Below, in pieces: positions 1 through 9,211 of a DNA stretch of 64,000 nucleotides. The notes below the pieces were generated by a model. The model did no database searches. It had not been told where the DNA came from and saw only the letters and a program-made list of their open reading frames with translations. Positions within the stretch are counted from its first letter, which is position 1. Every line of letters starts with the position of its first letter. Source of the DNA: Anabaena subtropica FACHB-260 (GTDB lineage Bacteria; Cyanobacteriota; Cyanobacteriia; Cyanobacteriales; Nostocaceae); NCBI RefSeq assembly GCF_014697105.1, contig NZ_JACJRF010000014.1, positions 61,655-125,654 on the forward strand, given 5' to 3'. The position numbers were made by a program, and so were the translations under genes.

Positions 1-3000
1 CTCTCCTACATTTAAGACGCGCCAGTCTAGTTGTAGGAATTATAGCGCTGGGAGGAATTGCCACTGGCACTTGGTGGGCGAGAAACTATGTATATACTGA
101 TTTAGCACCCTTAGTTGAAACAAACCTTGAGCAATTGCTCGGACGTTCCATAAAACTAGGGCAAGTTGAACGTTTTACCCTTTCCAGTTTAAGATTTAGC
201 TCGCTATCAATACCAGCAACGCCTACTGATCCCGACTCGGTGACAGCACAAGCCGTAGATGTGCAGTTCTCGCCGTTGCAAATTCTCTTCACTCGGACGC
301 TGGCATTAAATGTCACATTAGTTCAACCCAATGTCTACATTCAACAGGATCAAGATGGTCGTTGGGTGACAGCTGAAGTGAAGACTGAGGAGGGAACAGG
401 ATTTATACAAACTCAGTTACGAACACTCGAACTTGTTGATGGGAGTATTGAGTTATTACCAGCCTCCGCCCCAACTAGACCACAAGGCTCGGTAGTATTA
501 GCCCAACTTGGTGGTGTTGCCCGATTTTCACCTGATAATAACAGAATAGGTTATGAAATCAATGGTCAACTCACCAGAGGAGGCGCAGTTAAAATCTCTG
601 GTGAAACACAACTAAAAACACAACAAACTAATCTCCAACTTGCAGCACAAAGTTTACTTGCATCAGATGTTAGTCGTTTAATTGAGTTACCAATTGTCTT
701 ACAAGGTGGGCGCGTTGATGCTGATTTAGCAGTGCAGATTCCCACAAATCAATCGGACATATCAATTACGGGTACAGCTATTCCCAATCAAGTTACGGCT
801 AAGGTTCCCAATCTCCCCCAGCCGTTTTTTAATGCCAATGGCAGATTAATATTTCAAGATCAGACAATTGCTTTAGAAAATCTGAGTACTAACTTTGGTC
901 AGGTTCCCTTAGTCGCAAATGGCACAGTTAATACTCAAACAGGTTTTAATCTCGCAGCTCAGGTTAAATCAGTTAGTGCTAAACAACTCTTAGACACATT
1001 GAATGTATCTTCACAAATCCCCACAGCTGGAGAAGTAACAGCAGAGATTAAAGTCCAAGGTTCTTTACAGCAACCAGTCCTGACCGGTACAGCCAGCAAC
1101 ATCAAGCCTATTCAAGTTGACCGCGTTCTCTTTACAGGTGTAAAAACAGACTTTCGCTTGAGTGTATCGGAAACTGCAACTCAAATTGCTGTCCCTAACC
1201 TGATATTAGTTCCGGCCGCAGGTGGTCAAATTACGGGAAGCGGTCAAGGTCAACTAGGTGGCAATGTAAATTTTAATATTTTAGTTAATGATGTTTCAGG
1301 AGATATACTGTCACGTAGTTATGGTATAACTCCCCCTATTAACCTTGGCAATGTTTCAGCTAAGGCACAAATCACTGGCTCTCTGGGACAACAGCCCTTA
1401 GCACTGAATATTTCTGGTATTCAAATACAACCACCATCTGGAGGGCAAATTGTGGGGAGTGGTCAAGTCCAACTTGCACCCCAAGGGAATGTATCATTTA
1501 ATATTCGATCTCAGAATTTACCAGGAGATGCACTGTTAAACACCAACGAAGCCATCAAAGTTGGTAATGTATCGGCAAATACAATAGTTTCTGGCACTCT
1601 GGGCAACTTGCGGGCGGTGACACAGGTACAAGCACCAAGTGCTACCTATCCGACCACTGGAGAAATTGTCATTGCTCAACAAGGGAATAATATTGCCTTA
1701 CCCAGTGCTGTCTTAAATGTGGCAGGTGGTACTGTCAGGGCGAGAGGTCTGGTTGCTCAACAACGCTGGCAAGCTTTTGTCAATGCTGACCAAATTCAAC
1801 TCGACCGTTTCGAGGAGATACCGCCCCAGTTCCAGGGAGTCCTAAGCAATGCGACATTCAATTTATCGGGTAGCACGGCTAATATTCAACCCTCAACTAT
1901 CCAAGCTAGCGGACAAGCAAACCTGAGTGTGGCAGGGGGTATAGTGAACCTCAGGAATGTCAACCTAAATGCTGGACGCTGGCAAGCCGTTGCTAATATT
2001 TTTCAAATTCAACTCGACCGTTTTGAGGAAATACCGCCCCAGTTCCAGGGAGTCCTAAGCAATGCGACATTCAATTTGTCGGGTAGCACGGATAATATTC
2101 AACCCTCAACTATCAAAGCTAGCGGACAAGCAAACCTGAGTGTGGCAGGGGGTACAGTGAACCTCAGGAATGTCAACCTAAATGCTGGACGTTGGCAAGC
2201 CGTGGCTAATGCTTCGCAAATTCAACTCGACCGTTTTTCACCCCAACTGCAAGGACGGCTGAATAGTAACATTCAGTTGGCAGGGATAACAGAGTCTTTT
2301 CAACTAGCAGATATTCGTGCCACCGGACAAATCAGCGCGCCCCAAGGGTTAGCACAGTTAGCCCAACCAATTACAGCCCAATTTCAGTGGAATGGACAGC
2401 AGATTATAGTGCAACGGGCAACAACCCCAGGACTTAGTGCTAGTGGTGCGATCGCTGTACAATTACCAAAGACGGGTACACCCCAAATTGCTGGCTTGAA
2501 TTTGAATCTGCAAGCGCGGAATTTCGACCTCAGTAATACTGGTTTTCAAACTCCTGGAGATGTCGCAGTTGCCGGATTACTCAATTTTAATGGGCAAGTT
2601 ACAGGCACTCTCAATACTCCAATAGCTTCTGGCAATATCCAGCTACGGAATTTCAATGTTGGTAACTTGGCATTTGACCCAATCTTAACTGGTAACGTCA
2701 ATTTTCAAGGCGGACAAGGGGCAAGTCTGCAACTCGCAGGGACGCAAGACAAGATAGCCCTCAACTTGGATGCAAATTATCGCCCAACATCATTTCTAGT
2801 CCAGCGTGATGAGGCAGTCACCACAGGTAGAACCGAGGGAGATAACTTATTTATCAACGCTCAACAGTTTCCCATCGCCCTGGTGGGTGGTTTTGTCCCC
2901 GACAACCAATTGCGACCTTTAGGCGGGCTATTATCGGGGAATTTAGTTGTTAATCTCAATAATTATGCTGTAGCTGGAGATGTGGCAATTGCTAATCCCC

Positions 3001-5453
3001 GTATTGCCAGAGTCTCAGCAGATGAATTTCGCGGTAACATTAACTACGCAGATGGCACTGCTAGTTTAAATAATGGTGTATTACGAATAGGTGAAAGTAA
3101 TATTGCTGTCAGGGGCAATTTGCAAGCCGGCAATGACCCCAGTTTCCAAGTACAAGCTAATTTAAACCAAACTAGAATTGAAAGTCTTTTACAAGCGTTT
3201 AATATTTTTGATTTTCAAGACCTTGGTACTGGTTTAGAATCTCCCACGCTGGCGGGAGCAGAAGTACTCAACACTACACCTGTAAGTTTACCTGATGCAG
3301 ATTTGCAAACCCAGTTGGCGTATTTTGCCAAAATTGCAGCATCAGTAGCACAACAAGAACAAATAGATAGACAACAAGCACCACCTTTACCCACACTAGA
3401 AGAATTAACAGGTGCTTTGAGTGGGGCAATTACAGCTAGTGGTTCTTTGCGCACTGGGTTAAATATCGGCTTTAATTTTCAAGGTGCTGATTGGCAATGG
3501 GGTGATTACTCGATTAATCAAGTCGTTGCTAGTGGGAATTTTGCCGATGGTGTCGTCACCCTCTCACCCTTACGTATAGGGATAAATCAGGGATTAGTGG
3601 CTTTTGCGGGACAGTTGGGAACCGAACAATTATCAGGACAGTTGAGTGTAGAGAGTTTACCTCTGTCACTGTTAGATCCATTTATTGCCAACTATCCTCT
3701 AGATATTACTGGACAAGTGAATGCGATCGCTAATTTAACAGGTAGTTTATCAGCACCCACGGTAAACGGAGAAGTCACTTTAGCCAACGCCACTTTAAAT
3801 CAACAACCTGTGCAAACAGGTCAAGTAAACTTTGACTATAACAATGCTCGTGTGAATTTTAACAGTACCTTACTGTTGACAGGAACACAGCCTATAGAAA
3901 TTACAGGTAGCATCCCGGCTGAGTTACCTTTTGTCTTGGAGCCACCAGATAATAATCAAATTAGTATTAATGCCAGTGTTAGCAATGAAGGCTTATCATT
4001 GTTAAATCTGTTCACCAACAATCAAGTTACATGGGTAGATGGTCAAGGACAGGTAAATCTCAATGTCCTGGGTACTTTCGACCAGCCCATAATTAATGGT
4101 AATGCCACAATTAACAATGCGACCATTGGCACTCAAGCTTTGACTGATCCCCTGACAAATGTCACCGGCACACTACAATTTAATGGTGACACCTTAAACG
4201 TAGACAGTATTCAGGCCACTTATAATCAAGGGTTAGTAACTGCATCAGGAATCTTGCCGATTTTTGCAGTTGGGGAACCTGTAGCTAATCCTCTGACCGT
4301 AGCAATACAGAATCAACTAGATTTCCAAGTTGAGGGACTGTATGCAGGTGATGTCAGTGGTAATGCTGTGATTCGGGGAACAGCACTAAAACCCCGAATT
4401 GGTGGCGAGATTACCCTCAGTAATGGTCAAGTAACTATTGGTAATACGGCTACTGCACCAGAGGCTAACAGTAGTGATACAAATATAGAAGTAAATACAA
4501 ATATTCCCGCAACAACCACAGAGTCCATCGTCACACAGGACGCAACAACTCGACCTAATTTACCCGTAGAATTTACAGATTTACAATTGTCCTTGGGTAA
4601 TAATGTTCGTGTAACTAGTCAATCCCTACTGGACTTTTTCCCAGGCGCAGAGGTATTTAGTCAGCCCATACTCAGGTTTGATGCTCAAGGCGACCTGACT
4701 ATCAATGGTACTTTAGCTAACCCGCTCCCTGAAGGAGTCATCCGTTTAACAGGAGGGCGAGTCAGCTTATTTACAACTGAATTTACCTTGGAGCGTGGCT
4801 ATGAACACACTGCACAGTTTACACCAAATCAAGGATTAGACCCTACTTTAGATGTGCGACTGGTGACACTTGTACCTGAAGCATCGACTAGAACTAATCG
4901 CATTTTGGAATCACCTTTTTCTGCGGAAATCAGTGATGCTGCTGTTAACAACTTTGGTACTTTACGTACAGTTCGCGTCCAAGCAAGGGCGACAGGGCCA
5001 GCTAGTCAATTAACAGATAATCTGGAACTGACGAGTCAACCTAGCCGTAGTAGAGGCGAAATCGTGGCGTTGCTTGGTGGCTCAATTTTAAGTGACTTTG
5101 CTCAAGGAGATGCTACACAAGGGCTGACTAATTTTGCCAGTTCTACTATTTTAGGTGGTCTGCAAGGCACAATTACGGCGGTTGGACAGGCTGTTGGTTT
5201 TAGTGAATTCCGCATATTTCCTACCCCTACTACTAATCAGGAATCACGCAGAGCCTCAATTCTTGATTTATCAGCAGAGGGTGTGTTTAACATTAATCGC
5301 AATCTATCTGTCTCTTTATCAAGCGCTTTTTTTGCCAATGAACCTTTGCGTTACAACCTGCTATATCGTCTCAACGACGAAATTCTCATGCGTGGCTCAA
5401 CTAATTTGGGAAATGATAGTCAATTATTATTAGAGTATGAAACTCGATTCTAG
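1..5453 (+). CDS. tamB: TamB-like translocation/assembly module protein, 5' end outside window
   Basis: The frame is open from position 3, so the gene begins before the window; at least 1,816 residues are present. The first visible residues form a hydrophobic segment (LVVGIIALGGIATGTWW), the usual N-terminal membrane anchor. The body is a long run of repetitive beta-strand sequence rich in N, Q, G and L. The last ~400 residues resemble the DUF490/TamB C-terminal domain, and the protein ends in aromatic F (YETRF), like an outer-membrane beta signal. TamB proteins bridge inner and outer envelope membranes and act in outer-membrane protein insertion or lipid transport; cyanobacterial homologues resemble chloroplast TIC236. 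The TTG at 135 is not the real start, because coding sequence continues upstream. An internal 71-residue tandem repeat is listed separately. Confidence 0.9.
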   Translation, partial: LLHLRRASLVVGIIALGGIATGTWWARNYVYTDLAPLVETNLEQLLGRSIKLGQVERFTLSSLRFSSLSIPATPTDPDSVTAQAVDVQFSPLQILFTRTLALNVTLVQPNVYIQQDQDGRWVTAEVKTEEGTGFIQTQLRTLELVDGSIELLPASAPTRPQGSVVLAQLGGVARFSPDNNRIGYEINGQLTRGGAVKISGETQLKTQQTNLQLAAQSLLASDVSRLIELPIVLQGGRVDADLAVQIPTNQSDISITGTAIPNQVTAKVPNLPQPFFNANGRLIFQDQTIALENLSTNFGQVPLVANGTVNTQTGFNLAAQVKSVSAKQLLDTLNVSSQIPTAGEVTAEIKVQGSLQQPVLTGTASNIKPIQVDRVLFTGVKTDFRLSVSETATQIAVPNLILVPAAGGQITGSGQGQLGGNVNFNILVNDVSGDILSRSYGITPPINLGNVSAKAQITGSLGQQPLALNISGIQIQPPSGGQIVGSGQVQLAPQGNVSFNIRSQNLPGDALLNTNEAIKVGNVSANTIVSGTLGNLRAVTQVQAPSATYPTTGEIVIAQQGNNIALPSAVLNVAGGTVRARGLVAQQRWQAFVNADQIQLDRFEEIPPQFQGVLSNATFNLSGSTANIQPSTIQASGQANLSVAGGIVNLRNVNLNAGRWQAVANIFQIQLDRFEEIPPQFQGVLSNATFNLSGSTDNIQPSTIKASGQANLSVAGGTVNLRNVNLNAGRWQAVANASQIQLDRFSPQLQGRLNSNIQLAGITESFQLADIRATGQISAPQGLAQLAQPITAQFQWNGQQIIVQRATTPGLSASGAIAVQLPKTGTPQIAGLNLNLQARNFDLSNTGFQTPGDVAVAGLLNFNGQVTGTLNTPIASGNIQLRNFNVGNLAFDPILTGNVNFQGGQGASLQLAGTQDKIALNLDANYRPTSFLVQRDEAVTTGRTEGDNLFINAQQFPIALVGGFVPDNQLRPLGGLLSGNLVVNLNNYAVAGDVAIANPRIARVSADEFRGNINYADGTASLNNGVLRIGESNIAVRGNLQAGNDPSFQVQANLNQTRIESLLQAFNIFDFQDLGTGLESPTLAGAEVLNTTPVSLPDADLQTQLAYFAKIAASVAQQEQIDRQQAPPLPTLEELTGALSGAITASGSLRTGLNIGFNFQGADWQWGDYSINQVVASGNFADGVVTLSPLRIGINQGLVAFAGQLGTEQLSGQLSVESLPLSLLDPFIANYPLDITGQVNAIANLTGSLSAPTVNGEVTLANATLNQQPVQTGQVNFDYNNARVNFNSTLLLTGTQPIEITGSIPAELPFVLEPPDNNQISINASVSNEGLSLLNLFTNNQVTWVDGQGQVNLNVLGTFDQPIINGNATINNATIGTQALTDPLTNVTGTLQFNGDTLNVDSIQATYNQGLVTASGILPIFAVGEPVANPLTVAIQNQLDFQVEGLYAGDVSGNAVIRGTALKPRIGGEITLSNGQVTIGNTATAPEANSSDTNIEVNTNIPATTTESIVTQDATTRPNLPVEFTDLQLSLGNNVRVTSQSLLDFFPGAEVFSQPILRFDAQGDLTINGTLANPLPEGVIRLTGGRVSLFTTEFTLERGYEHTAQFTPNQGLDPTLDVRLVTLVPEASTRTNRILESPFSAEISDAAVNNFGTLRTVRVQARATGPASQLTDNLELTSQPSRSRGEIVALLGGSILSDFAQGDATQGLTNFASSTILGGLQGTITAVGQAVGFSEFRIFPTPTTNQESRRASILDLSAEGVFNINRNLSVSLSSAFFANEPLRYNLLYRLNDEILMRGSTNLGNDSQLLLEYETRF
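1791..2235 (+). repeat. 213-bp tandem repeat inside the TamB-like gene
   Basis: Two nearly identical copies (1791-2003 and 2004-2216) follow each other with a period of exactly 213 bp (71 codons). A third copy begins at 2217 and diverges after QIQLDRF. Each unit encodes QIQLDRFEEIPPQFQGVLSN and then a strand-rich stretch ending NAGRWQAVAN. Nucleotide near-identity indicates recent duplication or gene conversion. The period keeps the frame, so it lengthens the beta-rich bridge. Confidence 0.9.
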
Positions 5454-5625
5454 GTATAGGAGGGGACAGTTTACAGACTTGAAAGTTTATTTGTATTTAA
5501 ATTTTGAATTTTGATTAGATGTAGGTTTTTGACAGAAATGCTGAACACGCCGGAAGAAAAATAAATGTTTAATTTTCCTTAAGGTTCAACTCGCTCTGAT
5601 TGGAAAAACCTACACTTGCAAAGTT

Positions 5626-5916
5626 CTAGTTATAATCAAAATTCGTCAAAGGTTTTCTTAACAAAAGTACATTTTTTTGTCTATTTTTATGCTTGGCGCT
5701 AGTCAAATAGTTATCAGCATAACGAAAAGCAGATTCACCATCATAAGCAGCAATCGCTACAGCTTGAAAAAAGACCTTGGTTGGAACTAGTTGATTAGAT
5801 AACTTTTGAGTCAAAATCAACAAGTCATGATCTGTTGCAGGTATAGTGGCTTGTTCTGCCCATTCTGAACAATCAAAACTATCTTCAAAATTATCTTCAA
5901 TTAGTACTTTGGACAT
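5626..5916 (-). CDS. hypothetical protein, 96 aa
   Basis: I do not recognise this family. It is a soluble protein with an acidic N-terminus (EDNFEDSFDCSEWAEQ) and no membrane segment or signal peptide. The start ATG is preceded by a strong Shine-Dalgarno sequence (GGGGAGG, about 5 bases upstream). It overlaps the 3' end of the 82-residue gene upstream on the same strand by 20 bp, so the two are probably translationally coupled and may act together. The good RBS and the overlap are the main reasons to call it a gene. Confidence 0.6.
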   Translation of the reverse strand: MSKVLIEDNFEDSFDCSEWAEQATIPATDHDLLILTQKLSNQLVPTKVFFQAVAIAAYDGESAFRYADNYLTSAKHKNRQKNVLLLRKPLTNFDYN

Positions 5917-6145
5917 TTTCTACCTCCCCAAAAGCATAAGATGCAAAGCCTGCGATTAAATTTAGTTGCTGTTCGCGTGTTTGTAAGTTTTCTGGGAGTT
6001 CAGTATAACTACAACCGATTTCTTGCAAAATCTGCAAACAATAAGCACTGATTTCACTGCATGAGGCTTGCTCCCACTCATGAGCTACTTCTTTTGCCAT
6101 TACCTGATTGACGCGGATCACGTTCGTTACAGGGCTAATCATCAA
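5897..6145 (-). CDS. hypothetical protein, 82 aa
   Basis: Unrecognised small soluble protein, first gene of a two-gene minus-strand unit. A GAGGGTGAG Shine-Dalgarno sequence lies just before two consecutive ATG codons (6145 and 6142). A later in-frame ATG at residue 16 has a poorly spaced RBS, so I kept the longer form. The sequence is helical and contains two Cys (CSEISAYC) but no metal-binding pattern. The partner gene starts inside its last codons. Confidence 0.55.
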   Translation of the reverse strand: MMISPVTNVIRVNQVMAKEVAHEWEQASCSEISAYCLQILQEIGCSYTELPENLQTREQQLNLIAGFASYAFGEVENVQSTN

Positions 6146-6988
6146 CTCACCCTCATCAATTGCATAATCGAAGTTTTGATCAAAAGTCCAAATTTACGTA
6201 ACCGTGATTCTGCTGAATTTATGAAGACGGGAACTGAAATCATCAGCGCATTTGCGGAACGATATCTCAAGCAATCACCTAGAGTCGGGCGTAGCTCATC
6301 GCGCCTTCATGTGCAATTTAGTAATACATAAAAACCCTTTTTAGAATTATTTCAGGGATTATTACGCAAAGATTTACTACGAAAACCCAAAATTTAAAAG
6401 ACAAACTTAAATTCTTCAATCCGTACACTATAGAGTTTTTACTAATTAGTAATATCCGGGTATTTTTGCCGTATTTTTACTTAAATTTTCAAAGCTGATT
6501 TGGAATAATCAAGGATTTGGTTATCAAAATACGGAAATAAATATTAAAAAATTAGTAATTCATGGCATTCTTATTTTATTTTTACCATTAAATATTCATG
6601 TGAAAAGCTACTTTTTTGTCCTTTTGACAATAAAAATAAGACTAATAAACTAATTAACTAGCTATTTCATCCGGTTTCGATCTATCTAAAGAATGATTTT
6701 ATTGTAAATAAAAATAAACCTCATTTCACTCCACAGGTCGATGTATTGATTTAATTTTTTAGAATATAAATATTATCAGGTGAGCCTTGACTGAAGAATA
6801 AAGTATATAAATTGAATATTTGCATATTTTGAGTAAATGCAAGTATATCGAAAAATTCTCCATAAGGGCTTGGAACTTAATAACTTCTAAGATAGAAGCC
6901 TATTTATTTAATCTAGTTAAATAAAAATATGTGCTTCTTCCTAAAAGTAAGAATTAAGAGTTGCTAATGTTGTTAATGAGGGTTACAA
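6146..6988. other. 843-bp AT-rich intergenic region
   Basis: No convincing gene is visible here. A short plus-strand reading frame (6068-6331) runs antisense to the 82-residue gene and lacks an RBS. The DNA is strongly AT-rich from about 6320 onwards and presumably carries the promoter of the exported protein at 6989. Positions around 6285-6308 resemble a dispersed 'GGCGTAGC...CGCC' motif that also occurs near 54940. Confidence 0.5.
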
Positions 6989-7348
6989 ATGAAGATTTTT
7001 AGTGTTGTTTTATCTATGTTACGTCCAGTCCGTTTTTTAATTGTTGCTTTCACCTGTGCTTTACTATTTTTGTCTAGCACAGTTCCTGCTTTTGCCATTA
7101 GTAGCTACCAAAGTGAACCGACAGAAGCTACTGATCAACTTCTAGAAACTCAGAAGAAAACCGACGAAGTTGCTAGATCCGCACCTCCTGGACTGAAAGA
7201 AGTGCAGAAGAAATCCAATGAAGGACTCAACGAAGTTCAAGGAGCCGCAGACATTAATAAAATGAAGCGTCCTGAAAATTCCCAAGACTCAACCTCAGTA
7301 GAAGGTGAAATTCAGAACTTACTGGAAAAAGTTACAGGGAAAAAGTAA
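6989..7348 (+). CDS. exported small helical protein, 119 aa
   Basis: A clear signal peptide occupies residues 1-36 (hydrophobic FLIVAFTCALLFLSS, probable cleavage after AFA). The mature part is short, charged and helical, with repeated KK and Q-rich segments (ETQKKTDEV, EVQKKSNEGL). Similar secreted low-complexity proteins in cyanobacteria are annotated as low-temperature-induced or DUF6658-type proteins; that assignment is tentative. The start follows GAGGG a few bases upstream. It stands alone and is followed by a hairpin. Being next to dps could suit a stress role, but this is inference only. Confidence 0.65.
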   Translation: MKIFSVVLSMLRPVRFLIVAFTCALLFLSSTVPAFAISSYQSEPTEATDQLLETQKKTDEVARSAPPGLKEVQKKSNEGLNEVQGAADINKMKRPENSQDSTSVEGEIQNLLEKVTGKK

Positions 7349-7365
7349 GCATAAATAATCTTAAA

Positions 7366-7394
7366 ATATCCCATTACCAGGGGATATGGTTTTG
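7366..7394 (+). terminator. probable terminator after the exported-protein gene
   Basis: A perfect ATATCCC/GGGATAT hairpin (7366-7372 with 7381-7387) is followed by GGTTTTG, 18 bp after the stop codon. The T-run is short, so termination may be weak. Confidence 0.45.
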
Positions 7395-7396
7395 AT

Positions 7397-7437
7397 AATA
7401 GGTAATAGGCAATTTGTAAAAGCGCCTATTACCTATT
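7397..7437. repeat. 14-bp perfect inverted repeat
   Basis: AATAGGTAATAGGC (7397-7410) pairs with GCCTATTACCTATT (7424-7437) across a 13-nt loop. AATTTG/CAAATT flanks inside and outside the structure add symmetry. It looks like a dispersed intergenic palindrome of Nostocaceae rather than a site specific to the flanking genes. Confidence 0.7.
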
Positions 7438-7598
7438 ACAAATTACAGCAAGAATTGCATAAATAAAATATAACCTCTATATAAAAGTAATCCTTTAGTT
7501 GTAATTATTAATTAAGGGATAATCCTCCTATTGGACGATGTTAATAAGACCAAAATTTTGAGAACTTAATAAATAAGTTCACCTGGAAATGAAAAGCA

Positions 7599-8138
7599 AT
7601 GCCTAGAATAAACATTGGTTTAACAGACGAGCAACGTCAAGGTGTAATTAATCTGTTGAATCAAGATTTAGCAGATTCTTATTTACTTTTGGTGAAAACA
7701 AAAAAATACCATTGGGATGTTGTCGGGCCACAGTTCCGCAGTCTGCATGAACTGTGGGAAGAACACTACGAGAAATTGACAGTAAATATTGATGCGATCG
7801 CTGAACGGATTCGGACTTTAGGCGGTTATCCGATAGGTTCAATGGAAGGATTTCTAAAACTCGCCACCCTCAAGGAACACGCTGGTGATGTTCCCAGTGC
7901 TACAGGAATGGTAGCGAACCTGGTTCAAGACCATGAGCAATTGATTCGCAACCTCAGAGGTCATGTAGATCAGAGTAGTGAGGAGTTCAAAGACGAAGGA
8001 ACTGCTGACTTCCTTACCGGACTCATGGAAGAGCATGAAGAAATAGCTTGGATGCTGCGCTCGTTTATTGAAGGACAACCAATTGAGCCAAACGGTACAC
8101 AACCAGCAACACAAACTAAAACCCCTGTGGGTGTGTAA
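7599..8138 (+). CDS. dps: Dps-family ferritin-like DNA-binding/iron-storage protein
   Basis: The 179-residue protein has the Dps four-helix fold signature. The inter-subunit ferroxidase ligands are intact: H38 (YHWDVVGPQF), H50 and E54 (LHELWEEHYE), D65 and E69 (IDAIAERI), with the spacing of Listeria and E. coli Dps. Family members form 12-subunit shells that oxidise Fe(II) with hydrogen peroxide and protect DNA. Cyanobacteria carry several Dps paralogues with different roles. The C-terminal ~20 residues (PNGTQPATQTKTPVGV) are a low-complexity tail. It is monocistronic by spacing; the next gene starts 95 bp downstream. Confidence 0.93.
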   Translation: MPRINIGLTDEQRQGVINLLNQDLADSYLLLVKTKKYHWDVVGPQFRSLHELWEEHYEKLTVNIDAIAERIRTLGGYPIGSMEGFLKLATLKEHAGDVPSATGMVANLVQDHEQLIRNLRGHVDQSSEEFKDEGTADFLTGLMEEHEEIAWMLRSFIEGQPIEPNGTQPATQTKTPVGV

Positions 8139-8233
8139 GCCTCTTATCTCTGTCCCTTTGTGTCTCTGTGGTTAAAAATTTTTTTCACTACAAAGGCACA
8201 AAGAAGTAAAACCTAAAATTAAGGAGTATTTAA

Positions 8234-9001
8234 GTGCCAGAAGTTTATCAAGCAGAACGTACTATTTCGGCTGTATTTAAAGAGCAGAAACAAGTTGATG
8301 ATGTGATTCGACGTTTGTTAGATAGAGGTGTACCCAGAGACCATATTTCGGTAATGGGAAGAAACTTCCAATCAGAAACTCGAATTGCCGGTTTTATTAC
8401 TAAACGAGATGTAATTTGGGGTGGTTTGCGGACAGGAGCAATTTTTGGTTCCTTGTTTGGTTCCTTCCTCAGTTTGCTTACAGGTGTAGGCGTACTGTTT
8501 ATTCCCTTTGTCGGGCCGATTGTAGCGGCTGGCCCCATTAGTGCTTTATTATTGGGGGCTGCTAGTGGTGCGATCGCCGGTAGTGCTGGCGCTGGTTTAG
8601 TTTCAGTTCTCACTACTTTAGGAATGCCAGAAGATAAAGCCACAATATACCAAACCCGCTTACAAGCTGGTGAGTTTTTGCTATTAACTGAAGTCCCAAG
8701 CGATCGCAGTGGTGAATTTCAATTGCTGCTGGAAAGTGCTGGCGGCGAAGAAATTAGCACAATTGATAAAACTCTGACTCGTCCTTGTCCTGGCCCTTGT
8801 AATAGCCCAGAAGATTTGTCTCCTGAAGTCCGTTCTCATCTTTCTCAAGAAGCCCAAAGCACTTTTATTGAACGCTATAACGGTGTGTTAAACGAGACAA
8901 GTGACGAGTTCACGGCTGAACAAGCTGCTTGGGAAGCTATTCATCAAAAATTTGACGAAGATGAAAATGGTGTTTGGTCAAAGGCTAAAGTTAGCGTTTA
9001 G
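8234..9001 (+). CDS. glycine-rich membrane protein with C-terminal ChaB domain
   Basis: The start is a GTG with an AAGGAG Shine-Dalgarno sequence. Residues 1-60 resemble the general-stress-protein-17M type N-terminus ([21 protein letters not shown]). Residues ~70-130 are a Gly/Ala-rich hydrophobic hairpin that probably inserts in a membrane. Residues ~200-255 match the ChaB domain ([15 protein letters not shown]... [10 protein letters not shown]...GVWSK). ChaB was named as a putative regulator of the ChaA cation antiporter, but its activity is poorly known. Fusion to a stress-type membrane domain is common in cyanobacteria. The gene follows dps and ends in a strong terminator. Confidence 0.8.
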   Translation: MPEVYQAERTISAVFKEQKQVDDVIRRLLDRGVPRDHISVMGRNFQSETRIAGFITKRDVIWGGLRTGAIFGSLFGSFLSLLTGVGVLFIPFVGPIVAAGPISALLLGAASGAIAGSAGAGLVSVLTTLGMPEDKATIYQTRLQAGEFLLLTEVPSDRSGEFQLLLESAGGEEISTIDKTLTRPCPGPCNSPEDLSPEVRSHLSQEAQSTFIERYNGVLNETSDEFTAEQAAWEAIHQKFDEDENGVWSKAKVSV

Positions 9002-9040
9002 CAATGATATTTTCGTTGGTTTTTAACTAAAATCCTAATA

Positions 9041-9073
9041 AAAATCCCCAACCTCTCGCAGGTGGGGATTTTA
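9041..9073 (+). terminator. rho-independent terminator after the ChaB-domain gene
   Basis: AAAATCCCC-A-ACCT pairs with AGGT-GGGGATTTT around the loop CTCGC and ends in TTTT. It lies 40 bp after the stop codon. Confidence 0.75.
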
Positions 9074-9146
9074 ACAATCCTTGGGGGAAGTACCTCACTA
9101 CAGTGAACCTTTCTGAGGGACTTCCAGATAAAGAAATACCCAAAAT

Positions 9147-9211
9147 GTAGGGTGCGTCAGTGCCAAAAAACCTAGCTGTACCAAGAAAATATTCATACTG
9201 ACGCACCCTAC
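9147..9211. repeat. 15-bp perfect inverted repeat, dispersed palindrome type
   Basis: GTAGGGTGCGTCAGT (9147-9161) is the exact reverse complement of ACTGACGCACCCTAC (9197-9211), with a 35-nt spacer. The right arm reaches the stop codon of the acyltransferase gene, so it can also form a 3'-end hairpin for that transcript. The GGGTGCGTCA...TGACGCACCC unit is familiar from many Nostoc intergenic regions. Confidence 0.75.

Noticed and set aside
5155..5433. 92-codon frame inside the TamB gene
   Set aside because: Out-of-frame shadow of a clear coding region.
6068..6331. Plus-strand 87-codon frame
   Set aside because: It starts antisense to the 82-residue gene, lacks an RBS and has no recognisable motif.
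8248..8643. 131-codon minus-strand frame
   Set aside because: Antisense to the ChaB-domain gene, with low-complexity Ala/Pro content and no RBS.
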